A stretch of DNA of 35,211 nt from Coxiella sp. RIFCSPHIGHO2_12_FULL_42_15 (GCA_001797285.1 MGOZ01000010.1:10458-45668); one strand, 5' to 3'. Shown: positions 8,115 to 17,186, numbered from the stretch's first letter. Made by a program: numbers and translations. Notes: generated by a model not told the origin, from the letters alone.

Positions 8115-8477
8115 TTATTCACGTGGCTTTGCAATTCGAACCACCATCGATCTTCCTTGCATTTCTTTGCCATGAGCGTAGAGGGCCGCACGTGCTTCGT
8201 TAGGGGTAGAGTACGTCACAAAGGCATACCCTTTCGAACGTCCTGTTTTAAAATTTCGAATGACGCGAACAGAGTGTGTCGCACCAAATTGTGAAAAATA
8301 GTTACGCAGCTCTTCTTCAGAAATATGATACGGTAAATTTCCAACATAAATTTGCTCATTGACATATTCTGTCTTTGGAGAAGAAGGGCGACGATTTTTT
8401 TTAACGATAACAAAAATAATAAGCACAAGAACAAGCACGGCAATCGCGGCTATTAATATTACAGAAGTTGTTGTCAT
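8115..8477 (-). CDS. Membrane-anchored RRM RNA-binding protein
   Basis: 120 residues. Residues 5-26 form one strong transmembrane helix (VILIAAIAVLVLVLIIFVIV), followed by a basic stretch KKNRRPSSP. Residues 42-118 form a single RNA-recognition motif with RNP2 IYVGNLPYH and RNP1 RSKGYAFVTY, so the aromatic residues that stack on RNA are intact. The positive-inside rule places the RRM in the cytoplasm. The ATG at 8477 follows an AGGA site. Small RRM proteins (Rbp-type) are common in cyanobacteria and some proteobacteria, and N-terminally anchored forms occur in Legionella-like genomes. Target RNAs are unknown. Localised mRNA binding at the inner membrane is inference. Confidence 0.88.
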   Translation of the reverse strand: MTTTSVILIAAIAVLVLVLIIFVIVKKNRRPSSPKTEYVNEQIYVGNLPYHISEEELRNYFSQFGATHSVRVIRNFKTGRSKGYAFVTYSTPNEARAALYAHGKEMQGRSMVVRIAKPRE

Positions 8478-8518
8478 GGTTTCCTACCAAATTATGTTAA
8501 AGATGTCACAAAGAGTCC

Positions 8519-8576
8519 CTAGAATCAGCTTGATTCCCCGTGGCTTGCCACAGGGATTTTTATTTCACAATTCTAG
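8519..8576. repeat. REP-like palindromic element with hairpin and T-tract
   Basis: An inner stem TCCCCGTGGC/GCCACAGGGA (8535-8544 with 8547-8556, one mismatch) is followed on the plus strand by TTTTTATTT. An outer perfect 7-bp pair CTAGAAT/ATTCTAG (8519-8525, 8570-8576) encloses it. On the minus strand the 15-mer AAGCCACGGGGAATC recurs exactly at 13900-13914 and with two changes at 21413-21427. It could end transcripts leaving the HlyD gene or read-through on plus; the T-tract suits the plus strand. Confidence 0.6.
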
Positions 8577-8678
8577 TGAAGGTCGATAAAGAAGTAAAGA
8601 TGACATTAGGCGAAGAGATCGCGGTGACGACAAATTCAGATCGTAAATTCCCGTCACACGCAGTAAGACATGAATGAA

Positions 8679-10046
8679 TTATCGTTCTTGGAATGCCTCC
8701 GTAACTGAACGATGGATGGGCTTCAAGAGATATTCTAATAACGTCTTTGAACCAGTAACAATATCTGCTTGAATGGTCATGCCTGCTTTTAATTTTTTTG
8801 GAGCTAACTTAGGTCCAATAAACTGCTTGCTTAATTCGATTTTTGCTTTGTAATAAGGGTTTCCGTCTTGATCCAAAAAAGTCGAGGCAGAAACACTGAG
8901 CAATTGACCTTTGATGCTACCAAAACGAGCATAATCATAGGTGAGCACTTTTACATTGGCGGGATCACCTTGATGGATGTAACCGATTTCCCGCGGAAGA
9001 ACTTTAGTTTCACCAATTAACCGACTCCCCTCAGGCACCACTTCAAGCATCACGGCACCTGGCTTTACCACATTTCCAGGATAAACAGCCAACCCTTTAA
9101 CCACGCCTTCGAGCGGGGCTTTTACATCTGAACGTTGAATACGATCCACCACTTTAGTAATTTTATAATAAACTTCACGCAAATCAGAATGTGCCTTGGT
9201 TAATTCTTCCAATGCCTCTTCACGCGCAGTAGAATCCGTCTCTTTTAATTTATTTTCCGTTTCATGAATCGCTTCTTTTGCTTGATCAATTTCATTTACT
9301 AATTTGGCACCATCCCCTCGGGCTTGGTTGACCGCTCGCATCACTGTCAAATAATCTTTCTGTGATATATAATTATTTTCTTTTAATTTTTCGTACATGT
9401 TAAATTCTTTTATTAATAATCTAAGGTGCTCCTCCCAAACTTTTTTTTGCTGCTGTAAATCTGAAAATTTCCCTTTTCGTTGCAATAATTGATTATCCAA
9501 TGCTGCTTTTCGACTTTGTAATTGTTGATATTCTGAATGTAATAATCTTTCTTGATCGTTAAGCATTTTTTCAATTTCTTGGATTTTGACGATGGGATTG
9601 TACCGAGACTGGAGCACCGCTTCTCCCCAGGCTTTTTTATCGGCTGGTTTATTATCAAGAAAAGCATTAATGCGTTCAGATTTTAAAACCAATGCAATTT
9701 CTTGCGCACGTAATTGATCAAGCTCAGCTTCCATTTCGCTCGTACTCAACTTAATGAGCCATTGATCCTTCTTAACTAAATCACCATCCTTAACTAAAAC
9801 TTGGATTACAATTCCCCCTTCAAGATGCTCAACCACCTGTACCTGCCCTTCAGGGATTAATTGTCCCATCGTTTTTGTGGTCTCTGTGACCGTCACAAAT
9901 GCAGACCAAACAATAAATGCAATGATCAATGTGACCACAATGATAATTCCTTTGAAAATGAGCCGCAAATGGCTCGATTCTTCAAGAAAAGTCACATCGG
10001 AAATATGTTTTAATTGATCGTATGGTGCCTTTTTTCTATCATTCAT
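8679..10046 (-). CDS. Type I secretion membrane-fusion (HlyD-family) protein
   Basis: 455-residue periplasmic adaptor linking an inner-membrane ABC exporter to a TolC-type channel. A cytoplasmic N-terminus is followed by one transmembrane helix (about residues 29-52). Then come the biotinyl-lipoyl-like half VVEHLEGGIV (71-80), a long alpha-helical coiled-coil hairpin (about 105-320, with heptads such as EYQQLQSRKAALDNQL), the second lipoyl half SDVKAPLEGVVKGLAVYPGNVV, and a beta-barrel with the HlyD C-terminal signature KLKAGMTIQADIVTG. I start at 10046 (MNDRKK), ten bases after the upstream ABC gene's stop; an extension to 10115 overlaps that gene. Together with the two ABC subunits it forms one operon. 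The closest named relatives are LssD/LapC. Confidence 0.94.
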   Translation of the reverse strand: MNDRKKAPYDQLKHISDVTFLEESSHLRLIFKGIIIVVTLIIAFIVWSAFVTVTETTKTMGQLIPEGQVQVVEHLEGGIVIQVLVKDGDLVKKDQWLIKLSTSEMEAELDQLRAQEIALVLKSERINAFLDNKPADKKAWGEAVLQSRYNPIVKIQEIEKMLNDQERLLHSEYQQLQSRKAALDNQLLQRKGKFSDLQQQKKVWEEHLRLLIKEFNMYEKLKENNYISQKDYLTVMRAVNQARGDGAKLVNEIDQAKEAIHETENKLKETDSTAREEALEELTKAHSDLREVYYKITKVVDRIQRSDVKAPLEGVVKGLAVYPGNVVKPGAVMLEVVPEGSRLIGETKVLPREIGYIHQGDPANVKVLTYDYARFGSIKGQLLSVSASTFLDQDGNPYYKAKIELSKQFIGPKLAPKKLKAGMTIQADIVTGSKTLLEYLLKPIHRSVTEAFQER

Positions 10047-10056
10047 ATTCTGCTCA

Positions 10057-12171
10057 CTATAACAAATCAAATGGGATTTTTTCCAACACTTCGCTCGGCG
10101 CCCCTTGCAAAACAAGTTGACCTTGATCCATCCAAAAAATTTTATCTGCCTTACTCAAATGCGACGGTCGATGCGTTACCATAATAACTGTTTTTTTTCC
10201 TCGCAAAGAATCCAAATGTTTCATGAGTTGTTGATCGGCGTCAATATCTAATGTATTTCCAGGCTCATCCAACAACAAAATCGAAGCATTACGTAAATAG
10301 GCACGTGCCAAACAGAGTGATTGACAAAAACTACTCGATAAACGTTGCGTGCTTTGATCATGGATTTTAGTCTCAAATCCCAAGGGCATATTTAAAATAC
10401 TTTCCAAAATTCCCGCATCTTGTGTTGCTTGGCGTATCGCTTCATTGGTTGCCACTGGATCGCCCAAACGAAGATTTCCTTCAATCGTCCCGAAAAATAA
10501 TTCTGGATTTTGTGGTAAATAACCAATGCTGGAACGTAAATCAATGGGATTCAGCTGGCGAATATCACGTCCATCGATCAACACACTGCCCGCTTGCGGT
10601 TGATATAAACCTAAAATAACTTTTAACAACGTTGATTTCCCCGACCCATTTCTTCCAGCAATGGCGACTAAGCTACCTGCTTCAATCATGAAACTCACCG
10701 CTAATAAACTTGGGACATAGGCGGTTGGATACCGCATACTGAGACGCAAAAAACCGACATCCCCTTTAAAATTTATTTTACCTTGCTTGGCCCTTACCAT
10801 TTGCTCTGTTTCTGGCTTTAGCGCCATCAGTCGATTAATTTGTCGAATACTACTCGATAATTGTATTAAACGTGGCAAGGTATTCACGATGGCTCTAATC
10901 GGGGCTAATACACGCCATACGATCATCATGAGTGCCAGCATAGCACCCATATCCAAAGTGCCATGCATTGCTTTTACAGCACCAAATGCTAAAATTAACA
11001 TACCCGCCGTAATCATAATCATTTCTGAAATAGCCGTACTAACACCATCGTAAACGGTTAACCGTATCCCAATTAAATGTGATTTTGCTGATTTTTCTCG
11101 ATAACGCTGACTCCATCGAGAAACCAGTGCCAAACATTTTATAACTCGAATCGATCCAATCGCTTCCAATAAAAATTCTTGTAATTCTGAAAATGTACGT
11201 GCAGACTCTCGAATCCAAATGTTAATTTTTATAGAAAGAAACGAACCCACCAACGCAAATGCAATAATCATGCAAACCGGCACTAAAACGAGAGATCCAC
11301 CCAGTACAGCAATTAATGCTAGCGCGATGATAATAAATGGAACTTCAAAAAAAATACTTAACATCGGGCCTGAAAAAAACTCCCGCACACGATCAAAGTC
11401 TTTAATTCTGGCCACTTGCGCACCCGCGGTTGCCGTTTCAGTATAGGAAGGGGCAAGATAAAGTAACTGACTCATGATTCGATCCCCAATCATTTTATCA
11501 AAACGCGCGCCAATTAAAGCTAAATGTTCCGAACGAACACGATAAATGAGAAATAGTCCCAACAACGCTAAAAAAATTCCAATCCCAAATTCGCCTAACA
11601 TGGAATAAGAAGATGCGCCAATAACCCGATCATAAACGCTCATCACAAATAATGGCGTTGCCAGCATCAACACGTTGAGAATTAAACTTAAAAAAATGGC
11701 ACTATATAGAAGTCCTTTGCTTTTTTTTAATGTGACCCAAAACCACCCTCTTTGGTCTGTTTTTTTATCCTCGCTTTTTTTCTTTCGAAATACATACAGC
11801 GATCCCTTCTGAAAAATATCGGCAACATTTTGAATAGGAATAATGTTTTCTTTATTGGTGACACCATCAAAAACTCTAAATCCTCTTTTGTCACAGGCAA
11901 GAAAAACCATGATATCGTCATTTTCTGTTACCAATAAAGCGGGTAATAAACGCTCATCCAGCGCGTCGAATTTAATGTCAATAACACTTGATTCAAACGA
12001 CAAATTTTCAAGTACGCCACGAAAAGCATTTGCTGTTTTAATTCGAGTAAAATGAGGCATTGATTCTTTAACAGAACGTATATTACCATGCCACTTTAGT
12101 GCTTTTAACAGTGGCATTATGCAGTTCTCATAGGTTGTCGTTCTTTTTTCTCGTGAATCCGTTTCTTTCAT
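10057..12171 (-). CDS. Type I secretion ABC exporter subunit with degenerate C39-like domain (LssB/LapB type)
   Basis: 704 residues. Residues 1-130 form an N-terminal domain like the peptidase-dead C39 domain of LssB/LapB/HlyB. The catalytic Cys motif is absent, so no leader peptide is cleaved. About six membrane helices follow (155-440), then the nucleotide-binding domain. Walker A is AGRNGSGKST (505-514), with Q-loop YLPQ, Walker B SILLLDE (630-636) and H-loop VTHR (His 667). The signature motif, normally LSGGQ, reads LSSSFCQ (611-617). The ATG overlaps the stop of the upstream exporter gene as ATGA. It probably pairs with that protein to energise secretion of the RTX protein encoded across the divergent gap. 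Family call strong; pairing inferred. Confidence 0.93.
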   Translation of the reverse strand: MKETDSREKRTTTYENCIMPLLKALKWHGNIRSVKESMPHFTRIKTANAFRGVLENLSFESSVIDIKFDALDERLLPALLVTENDDIMVFLACDKRGFRVFDGVTNKENIIPIQNVADIFQKGSLYVFRKKKSEDKKTDQRGWFWVTLKKSKGLLYSAIFLSLILNVLMLATPLFVMSVYDRVIGASSYSMLGEFGIGIFLALLGLFLIYRVRSEHLALIGARFDKMIGDRIMSQLLYLAPSYTETATAGAQVARIKDFDRVREFFSGPMLSIFFEVPFIIIALALIAVLGGSLVLVPVCMIIAFALVGSFLSIKINIWIRESARTFSELQEFLLEAIGSIRVIKCLALVSRWSQRYREKSAKSHLIGIRLTVYDGVSTAISEMIMITAGMLILAFGAVKAMHGTLDMGAMLALMMIVWRVLAPIRAIVNTLPRLIQLSSSIRQINRLMALKPETEQMVRAKQGKINFKGDVGFLRLSMRYPTAYVPSLLAVSFMIEAGSLVAIAGRNGSGKSTLLKVILGLYQPQAGSVLIDGRDIRQLNPIDLRSSIGYLPQNPELFFGTIEGNLRLGDPVATNEAIRQATQDAGILESILNMPLGFETKIHDQSTQRLSSSFCQSLCLARAYLRNASILLLDEPGNTLDIDADQQLMKHLDSLRGKKTVIMVTHRPSHLSKADKIFWMDQGQLVLQGAPSEVLEKIPFDLL

Positions 12172-13877
12172 TCAGTTAGCCTCAATTTTCCATCCTCGAT
12201 AACATATTGCTTTTGAGCCAAAGCAACAATAGAAGGGCGATGTGAAACGATAATAATCGTGTGATTTTTACTTAAATTTTGTAAAAGTTCTCGAATTTTT
12301 TTATCGCCCTCCATGTCCACCGTCGTATTTGCTTCATCAAATAAAATAATTTTTGGATCGTAAATCAGTGAGCGCACAATGACGACTCGTTGCATAATTC
12401 CCCGCGGCAAGGCTTCAGCGGATTGCGTGCCAATTTTAGTATCATAGCCATCCGGAAAATGTTCAATGAAACTCAAAAGCCCTACTTTTTCGCATAGCTG
12501 TTTGGCACGTGTTTCGTATTGCTCTTCAAAAAGAGTTAAATTTTCTAATAGCGTCCCTTGAAATAATACGGCTTGTTGCGGCATATAAGAAATAAAACGA
12601 CGCAAACTTACTGGGTCTAACGTTTGAATATCCTGATCGTCAATAAAAATTTTTCCGCTTTGCGGTTTAACTAATTTCAAAATCATCCATAAAATAGTCG
12701 TCTTTCCAGATACCCCCTCGCCACTAATACTGATCGTTTCATTTGGCATGATCGTTAAATTAAAATCTTTTAACAAAAAAGACTGTTCTTCTTCGTGGCG
12801 AAAATAAATTTTATCAAAAACAATTTTTCCTTTTATATTTTCTACCTTTTTTAAATCATCTTTTAATTCAGATTCCATCGACAATACTTTACTGATTTCT
12901 TCGTGCGCCACCTTAATGGCTTGCAATCGACTCCACATGGAGATGATCATATTAACCGGCTGCAAACAACGGCCCGCCAGCAAAGTGCAGGCAGCTAATC
13001 CCCCCACACTAAGCGCGCCATTAAATACCATAGTACTTCCAATGGCAACCACCATAACAATCGTAAGTTGTGAAAGAGAAACACTGTCCGACATTAAGTG
13101 GGCGCTGTGCTGCGTCATTTTATAATCGTAAAAAGAGGAGTATTTTTGCAAACGTTCAAAACGCCGTAGCATTTGCGCTTCCATGGTATTTGATTTGATG
13201 GTATGAACCTTTGAAATTGTCTCTACAATAAAATTTAACCGACGATCATCATGATCTTGACGCTCTTCCAATAAAGTTTGAAACAAGGTTGTATTACTGA
13301 AAGTAACATAAAAAACAAGGAAAATAACAGCAATAGGGACAAACACAATCCATGTACCAATATAAGCAATTAATATCAAAAAGATAAAAATAAATGGAAT
13401 ATCTACAATAGAAACTAGCGCTTGACCCACATAGAAATTTTTTAACATATTTAATGCTGAAATTCGCTTTAAATGGCGTCCACTGCCTTCTTTTTCATAT
13501 TCGGACAAGTTGCAATTTAAAATTTTATCGAAAGCTCTACAACCAACAACGTGTTCAAATCGCGCATCCGCCCACGCGCCAACATAAGTACGCACCACCT
13601 TCAAAAAGGCGCCGAGAATCAGTGAAATAATAACAGCAACCGCTAACCAAATAAGGGTAGTCATGGATTGATTGGGAATAATACGATCATAAATTTGCAA
13701 TAACGTGAGCGGAAAAATAAGTGCTAATATATTGATGGCTAAGGTCGCGAATATAATACTGTAAACAATTTCTTGAGTATTTTTCCAGGCTTGCAGTGGC
13801 AACCCAAAATTCACACGTTCAATAAAATCAATGACGATGTTACGAAGCGTTGCTCTAACTCTTGCGACCAACTCCAT
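12168..13877 (-). CDS. ABC exporter subunit, short type I (PrtD-like) form
   Basis: 569 residues, with no C39-like domain. Six membrane helices lie in about residues 35-320, and the ATPase domain follows. Walker A is SGEGVSGKTT (385-394), with Q-loop YMPQQ, Walker B IILFDE (Asp 514, Glu 515) and H-loop SHR (His 546). The signature motif reads LPRGIMQ (490-496) instead of LSGGQ. The layout (transmembrane plus ATPase, adjacent to an HlyD protein) is that of PrtD/HlyB-type exporters. It is the first gene of a three-gene operon with the longer exporter (ATGA overlap) and the HlyD adaptor. The start ATG at 13877 has only a weak GAGCT site. Two different half-transporters in tandem suggest a heterodimer. 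Confidence 0.92.
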   Translation of the reverse strand: MELVARVRATLRNIVIDFIERVNFGLPLQAWKNTQEIVYSIIFATLAINILALIFPLTLLQIYDRIIPNQSMTTLIWLAVAVIISLILGAFLKVVRTYVGAWADARFEHVVGCRAFDKILNCNLSEYEKEGSGRHLKRISALNMLKNFYVGQALVSIVDIPFIFIFLILIAYIGTWIVFVPIAVIFLVFYVTFSNTTLFQTLLEERQDHDDRRLNFIVETISKVHTIKSNTMEAQMLRRFERLQKYSSFYDYKMTQHSAHLMSDSVSLSQLTIVMVVAIGSTMVFNGALSVGGLAACTLLAGRCLQPVNMIISMWSRLQAIKVAHEEISKVLSMESELKDDLKKVENIKGKIVFDKIYFRHEEEQSFLLKDFNLTIMPNETISISGEGVSGKTTILWMILKLVKPQSGKIFIDDQDIQTLDPVSLRRFISYMPQQAVLFQGTLLENLTLFEEQYETRAKQLCEKVGLLSFIEHFPDGYDTKIGTQSAEALPRGIMQRVVIVRSLIYDPKIILFDEANTTVDMEGDKKIRELLQNLSKNHTIIIVSHRPSIVALAQKQYVIEDGKLRLTE

Positions 13878-13899
13878 AGCTCAATCTCATCAGTTAGTG

Positions 13900-13914
13900 A
13901 AGCCACGGGGAATC
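13900..13914 (+). repeat. Partial REP-like arm
   Basis: AAGCCACGGGGAATC is identical to the minus strand of 8532-8546. It abuts the dispersed repeat that starts at 13914. Confidence 0.5.
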
Positions 13915-13996
13915 CAGTTAACCTGGATATTTCATGTTGGTTTTTGAAGATGACGCCGACCCTCGCCGTTCGATGTGAAATATCTGGGTTAACTGG
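13914..13996 (+). repeat. Complete 83-bp copy of the dispersed repeat with inverted ends
   Basis: The 21-base ends (13914-13934 and 13976-13996) are inverted copies of each other with 19 of 21 matches (CCAGTTAACC...ATATTTCA). The left interior GTTGGTTTTTGAAGATGACG matches the left-end copies at 5729 and 7961. The right interior, read on the minus strand as CACATCGAACGGCGAGGGTC, matches the right-end copies at 5601, 21341 and 25704. No ORF fits inside, so it is non-autonomous. It occupies the 330-base divergent gap between the exporter operon and the RTX gene. Confidence 0.75.
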
Positions 13997-14100
13997 CTGT
14001 TTCCAATATAGTTTGTTTAACCATGAAGCGCAAGCAATGAAATAATGAATGAGCCCAAAGAAAAACCAACAAATTTTTTTTAAAATCAAAATGTTAGCAT

Positions 14101-14129
14101 TTGAAATATCTAACATATTATCCTATAGT
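14101..14129 (+). promoter_or_regulatory. Sigma70 promoter for the RTX gene
   Basis: -35 TTGAAA (14101-14106), 17-base spacer, -10 TATAGT (14124-14129). The predicted start is near 14136, leaving a leader of about 72 bases before the ATG at 14208. Confidence 0.6.
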
Positions 14130-14207
14130 TAAAGTGAGAGGGAGTCGGGTAATGGAAGCGCAACCCTGTGAAAAAGCCCAAGTCACCCCTTGAGCGCGTA
14201 GGATCCA

Positions 14208-17162
14208 ATGGCACAACATACGACATATACGATACACATTAGTCAGCCCGATTTGATCGAGAACCCCGCTGTCAAGCCAATTTCAGGGGCTGAAACGGTG
14301 GGTTCTGGGCTGCAACATTTAACTTCTCAGCCTTATTCCGAAGTGCATAATTTTTTTGGCACGGTTCATGTGGGTTCATATTTACTTCCCGAATCCGATG
14401 ATGACAAAGATTATGCGGGTCGCGTTCAGCTAGCGCTCGATATACCTCACGCTTTCTTTGTTCCTAAATTTGATTTCATAGAATCCATTTTTTTTACGCC
14501 ACCCTCTAACCCTCCTAATTACCTTCTCCCGCTCACACTCACCGGCGATCAACAGGCTGAAAGTTTTGTAACACGAGATCTCACGGACGTAAAAAACTTA
14601 TTATATGGCACAGCGTTACCGGGACGAATCAATCCAGAAAATGCAGCGGGTATTGTTGAGAGAGCAGAAACATCAGCGCCATCGCAAGAAACATTAACGC
14701 CAAGTACGGCAACAACACAAGAAATAATTAATATTCCCCCCTTATTTGAAACAACGGAAACAAGAGAAGTCACTTTTACTTACACTGTCATGGATGAACA
14801 TGGGGGATCTGATACGGCTACCGCTACCATTACCATCACGGGCACCAATGATGCTCCCATTGCTGAGGCAGCCATTTTAACAATGGGAGAAGATGATGTC
14901 ATCACCGGTCAGTTAAGCGCAACAGATCCGGATCTTAATCACGATATGTCGAAGTTAACTTTCAGCATTGCGGCAAATCCAGTTCATGGTAACGTTACTT
15001 TGAACGCTGACGGAAGTTACACTTACACACCAAACCCAGAATATTTCGGCGCAGATAGTTTTAGTTATATAGTCACTGATCCTCTCGGCGCCACTTCGAC
15101 GAATACCGCTTCCATCACTATTTTTGAAAAACAATACGCTGGGGATCTCGCCAATGAAACTCGCGTCAATACGACAACCAGCGGCAATCAGGAAAATGCA
15201 GCTATCGCAACACTCACCGATGGCGGCTACATTGTTATGTGGGAAAGTGCCGATGCGAATAGTACGGGTATTTTCGCACAACGTTATGATCGTCATTCCA
15301 ATGCCGTTGGAAGTGAATTTCAAGTGAATGACACAACAAACGGAGAGCAAAGCGCTGTGTCTATTGCGGGCTTAAATGACGGTGGTTTTGTCGCTGTTTA
15401 TCAAACCGAACGCACCAGTTCTTCGAATCGATATAACATTTTAGCAAAAATTTATGATGCAAACGGTAATGGCAGCAATGAAATTTTAATTTCATCCGAT
15501 ACACCGACGAATCGTCATCAGCAAAATCCAGACATTGCTGTACTTGACAATGGAAATTTTGTGGTGGTGTGGGAATCACAAATCTCAACATCATCAGACT
15601 GGGATATTAAAGCGCAAATTTTTAATGCAAACGGGCAAAGCCAAGGAGGCTCCTTCACCATCAACACAAACACGGACAACCGACAGCTCACTCCGGTCAT
15701 AAAAGCCCTAAATAATGGTGGTTTTGTTGTTGCATGGCAAGATCGATCTTCCGGTGATTATGATATTGTTGCACAACGCTATGATTCCAGCGGAAGTAAA
15801 ATAGGTAGTCATTTTACGGTAAATACCAACCTCAGCAATCATCAAACCACTCCGGAAATTGCCGTACTCGCGAGCAGCGGTTTTGTTATTGCTTGGGAAA
15901 GTGCCGGCAACCAAGACGGTGATGATGCTGGGATTTTCATGAGAATGTATGACGAAAATGGTGTTGCCCAAGGAAACCAAATGTTAATCAATACAGAAAC
16001 TGATCGTGATCAAACGGATCCGAGCATTACGGCACTCCACACGGGAGGCTTCTTAATAACCTGGACTTCAGAAAATCAAGATGGATCACAGGAAGGCGTT
16101 TATGCACAAGAATTCTCAACTGCTGGCGCCAAAGTCGGTGATGAATTTAGAATTAATGTCACAACGAATCAAGATCAACAGATTTCACACGTTGTAGAAC
16201 TTGATAATGGCACATTAAAAATCGTGTGGCAGTCCAACCATCAAGATGGCAGCGGTGAAGGCATTTATCAAAGTAGCCTTGAAGAAACCGCCCTCTCCTC
16301 GCTAAGTATGAGCGGTGGCAAGGGCGGCGATAGTTTCATCGGTACTGCGTTTGATGACACTATAACAAGTGGCGCGGGTGATGATACGTTGGAAGGACGC
16401 GGCGGTGCTGACGTTATCACGGGTGGCGTGGGCGAAGATACGGCTTCTTACGTAAATTCTGTTTCGGGAGTTACCGTAAATTTAGCCACGGGAATAGGTA
16501 CGGGTGGCGATGCACAGGGCGATATATTAAGTGGTATTGAAAACGTTATCGGTTCTGAATTTTCCGACGTGCTCATTGGCAATGCTGAAAATAATCTTCT
16601 TGAAGGTGGCGCCGGCGCCGATCAACTTTTGGGTGGTGTAGGCAGTGATACCCTTTCATATAGGACCTCGCTGGAAGGCGTCAATATTGATCTCTCCACG
16701 GGATCCAGCAGCGGCGGTGATGCAACAGGGGATACTTTTTCAGACATAGAAAACGTCACCGGTTCCTCTCACGCCGATAGACTCACCGGCAGCAGTGAAG
16801 ATAATGTCCTCACGAGCGGTGGAGGCGCTGACATCCTCATGGGGGGCGCTGGAAATGATTTATTCCGCTTTGCCTTAGGAGGCGGCAATCAAAATACCGT
16901 CTTTGGTGGAACAGATACCGAAAGTGGCGGAGGCTGGACGGATGCTATTCAGCTCATCCGTGCAAGCAGTGGCCCACTTGCGACGGGTGCTTCACCGACC
17001 GGACCCAGTGATTGGGTCCTACAAACAGAGCAATCCTATACTATCCAAGATAATACCCTCAGCTTTACGGGAAACGGCGATGCTAACGCGAGTGGCGCTA
17101 TCATCATGGGTGATGGGACTACCATCACTTTTACCGATATCGACCAAATCAAGTGGGATTGA
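14208..17162 (+). CDS. RTX protein with cadherin-like module and seven propeller-type repeats (type I secretion substrate)
   Basis: 984 acidic residues with no cysteine-rich or signal region at the N-terminus, as expected for type I export. About residues 185-305 hold VCBS/cadherin-like modules (TVMDEHGGSDTATATITITG, TNDAPIAEA, GSYTYTPNPEYFGADSF). Residues about 310-695 hold seven related units of 50-70 residues with the pattern NGGFVVxWES...IxAQRYD..G...G..F.VNT. Residues about 700-900 hold RTX calcium-binding nonapeptides (GGAGADQLLGG, GGAGNDLF) with the interleaved DTASYxNSxSGVTVNL motif. The last 80 residues are an uncleaved C-terminal secretion signal type. The ATG follows TAGGA. It is divergent from the exporter operon and very likely its cargo. 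The function may be adhesion or surface interaction; no lipase, protease or toxin domain is seen. Confidence 0.9.
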   Translation: MAQHTTYTIHISQPDLIENPAVKPISGAETVGSGLQHLTSQPYSEVHNFFGTVHVGSYLLPESDDDKDYAGRVQLALDIPHAFFVPKFDFIESIFFTPPSNPPNYLLPLTLTGDQQAESFVTRDLTDVKNLLYGTALPGRINPENAAGIVERAETSAPSQETLTPSTATTQEIINIPPLFETTETREVTFTYTVMDEHGGSDTATATITITGTNDAPIAEAAILTMGEDDVITGQLSATDPDLNHDMSKLTFSIAANPVHGNVTLNADGSYTYTPNPEYFGADSFSYIVTDPLGATSTNTASITIFEKQYAGDLANETRVNTTTSGNQENAAIATLTDGGYIVMWESADANSTGIFAQRYDRHSNAVGSEFQVNDTTNGEQSAVSIAGLNDGGFVAVYQTERTSSSNRYNILAKIYDANGNGSNEILISSDTPTNRHQQNPDIAVLDNGNFVVVWESQISTSSDWDIKAQIFNANGQSQGGSFTINTNTDNRQLTPVIKALNNGGFVVAWQDRSSGDYDIVAQRYDSSGSKIGSHFTVNTNLSNHQTTPEIAVLASSGFVIAWESAGNQDGDDAGIFMRMYDENGVAQGNQMLINTETDRDQTDPSITALHTGGFLITWTSENQDGSQEGVYAQEFSTAGAKVGDEFRINVTTNQDQQISHVVELDNGTLKIVWQSNHQDGSGEGIYQSSLEETALSSLSMSGGKGGDSFIGTAFDDTITSGAGDDTLEGRGGADVITGGVGEDTASYVNSVSGVTVNLATGIGTGGDAQGDILSGIENVIGSEFSDVLIGNAENNLLEGGAGADQLLGGVGSDTLSYRTSLEGVNIDLSTGSSSGGDATGDTFSDIENVTGSSHADRLTGSSEDNVLTSGGGADILMGGAGNDLFRFALGGGNQNTVFGGTDTESGGGWTDAIQLIRASSGPLATGASPTGPSDWVLQTEQSYTIQDNTLSFTGNGDANASGAIIMGDGTTITFTDIDQIKWD

Positions 17163-17186
17163 CAGCAACATGAAATATCCAGGCTA
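17163..17186 (-). repeat. Minimal left-end copy of the dispersed repeat between two convergent stop codons
   Basis: The whole space between the RTX stop (TGA, 17160-17162) and the ankyrin-gene stop (TAG, 17184-17186) is this repeat. On the minus strand it reads TAGCCTGGATATTTCATGTT followed by GCTG, so it begins with the stop codon itself. Confidence 0.75.

Noticed and set aside
7973..8294. Two plus-strand frames opposite the RRM gene
   Set aside because: They run through the repeat and G+C-rich hairpin and are antisense to a clear RRM domain.
10047..10115. N-terminal extension of the HlyD protein
   Set aside because: It overlaps the end of the ABC gene and has no family similarity; the start at 10046 gives the usual length.
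13773..14116. Frames of 90-101 codons on both strands in the exporter-RTX gap
   Set aside because: They read through the inverted repeat and have no ribosome-binding site.
15100..16300. Periodic similarity that could be mistaken for a repeat array or CRISPR
   Set aside because: The period is about 150-210 bases, in frame, and reflects protein repeats in the RTX gene; no identical short repeats with spacers exist.
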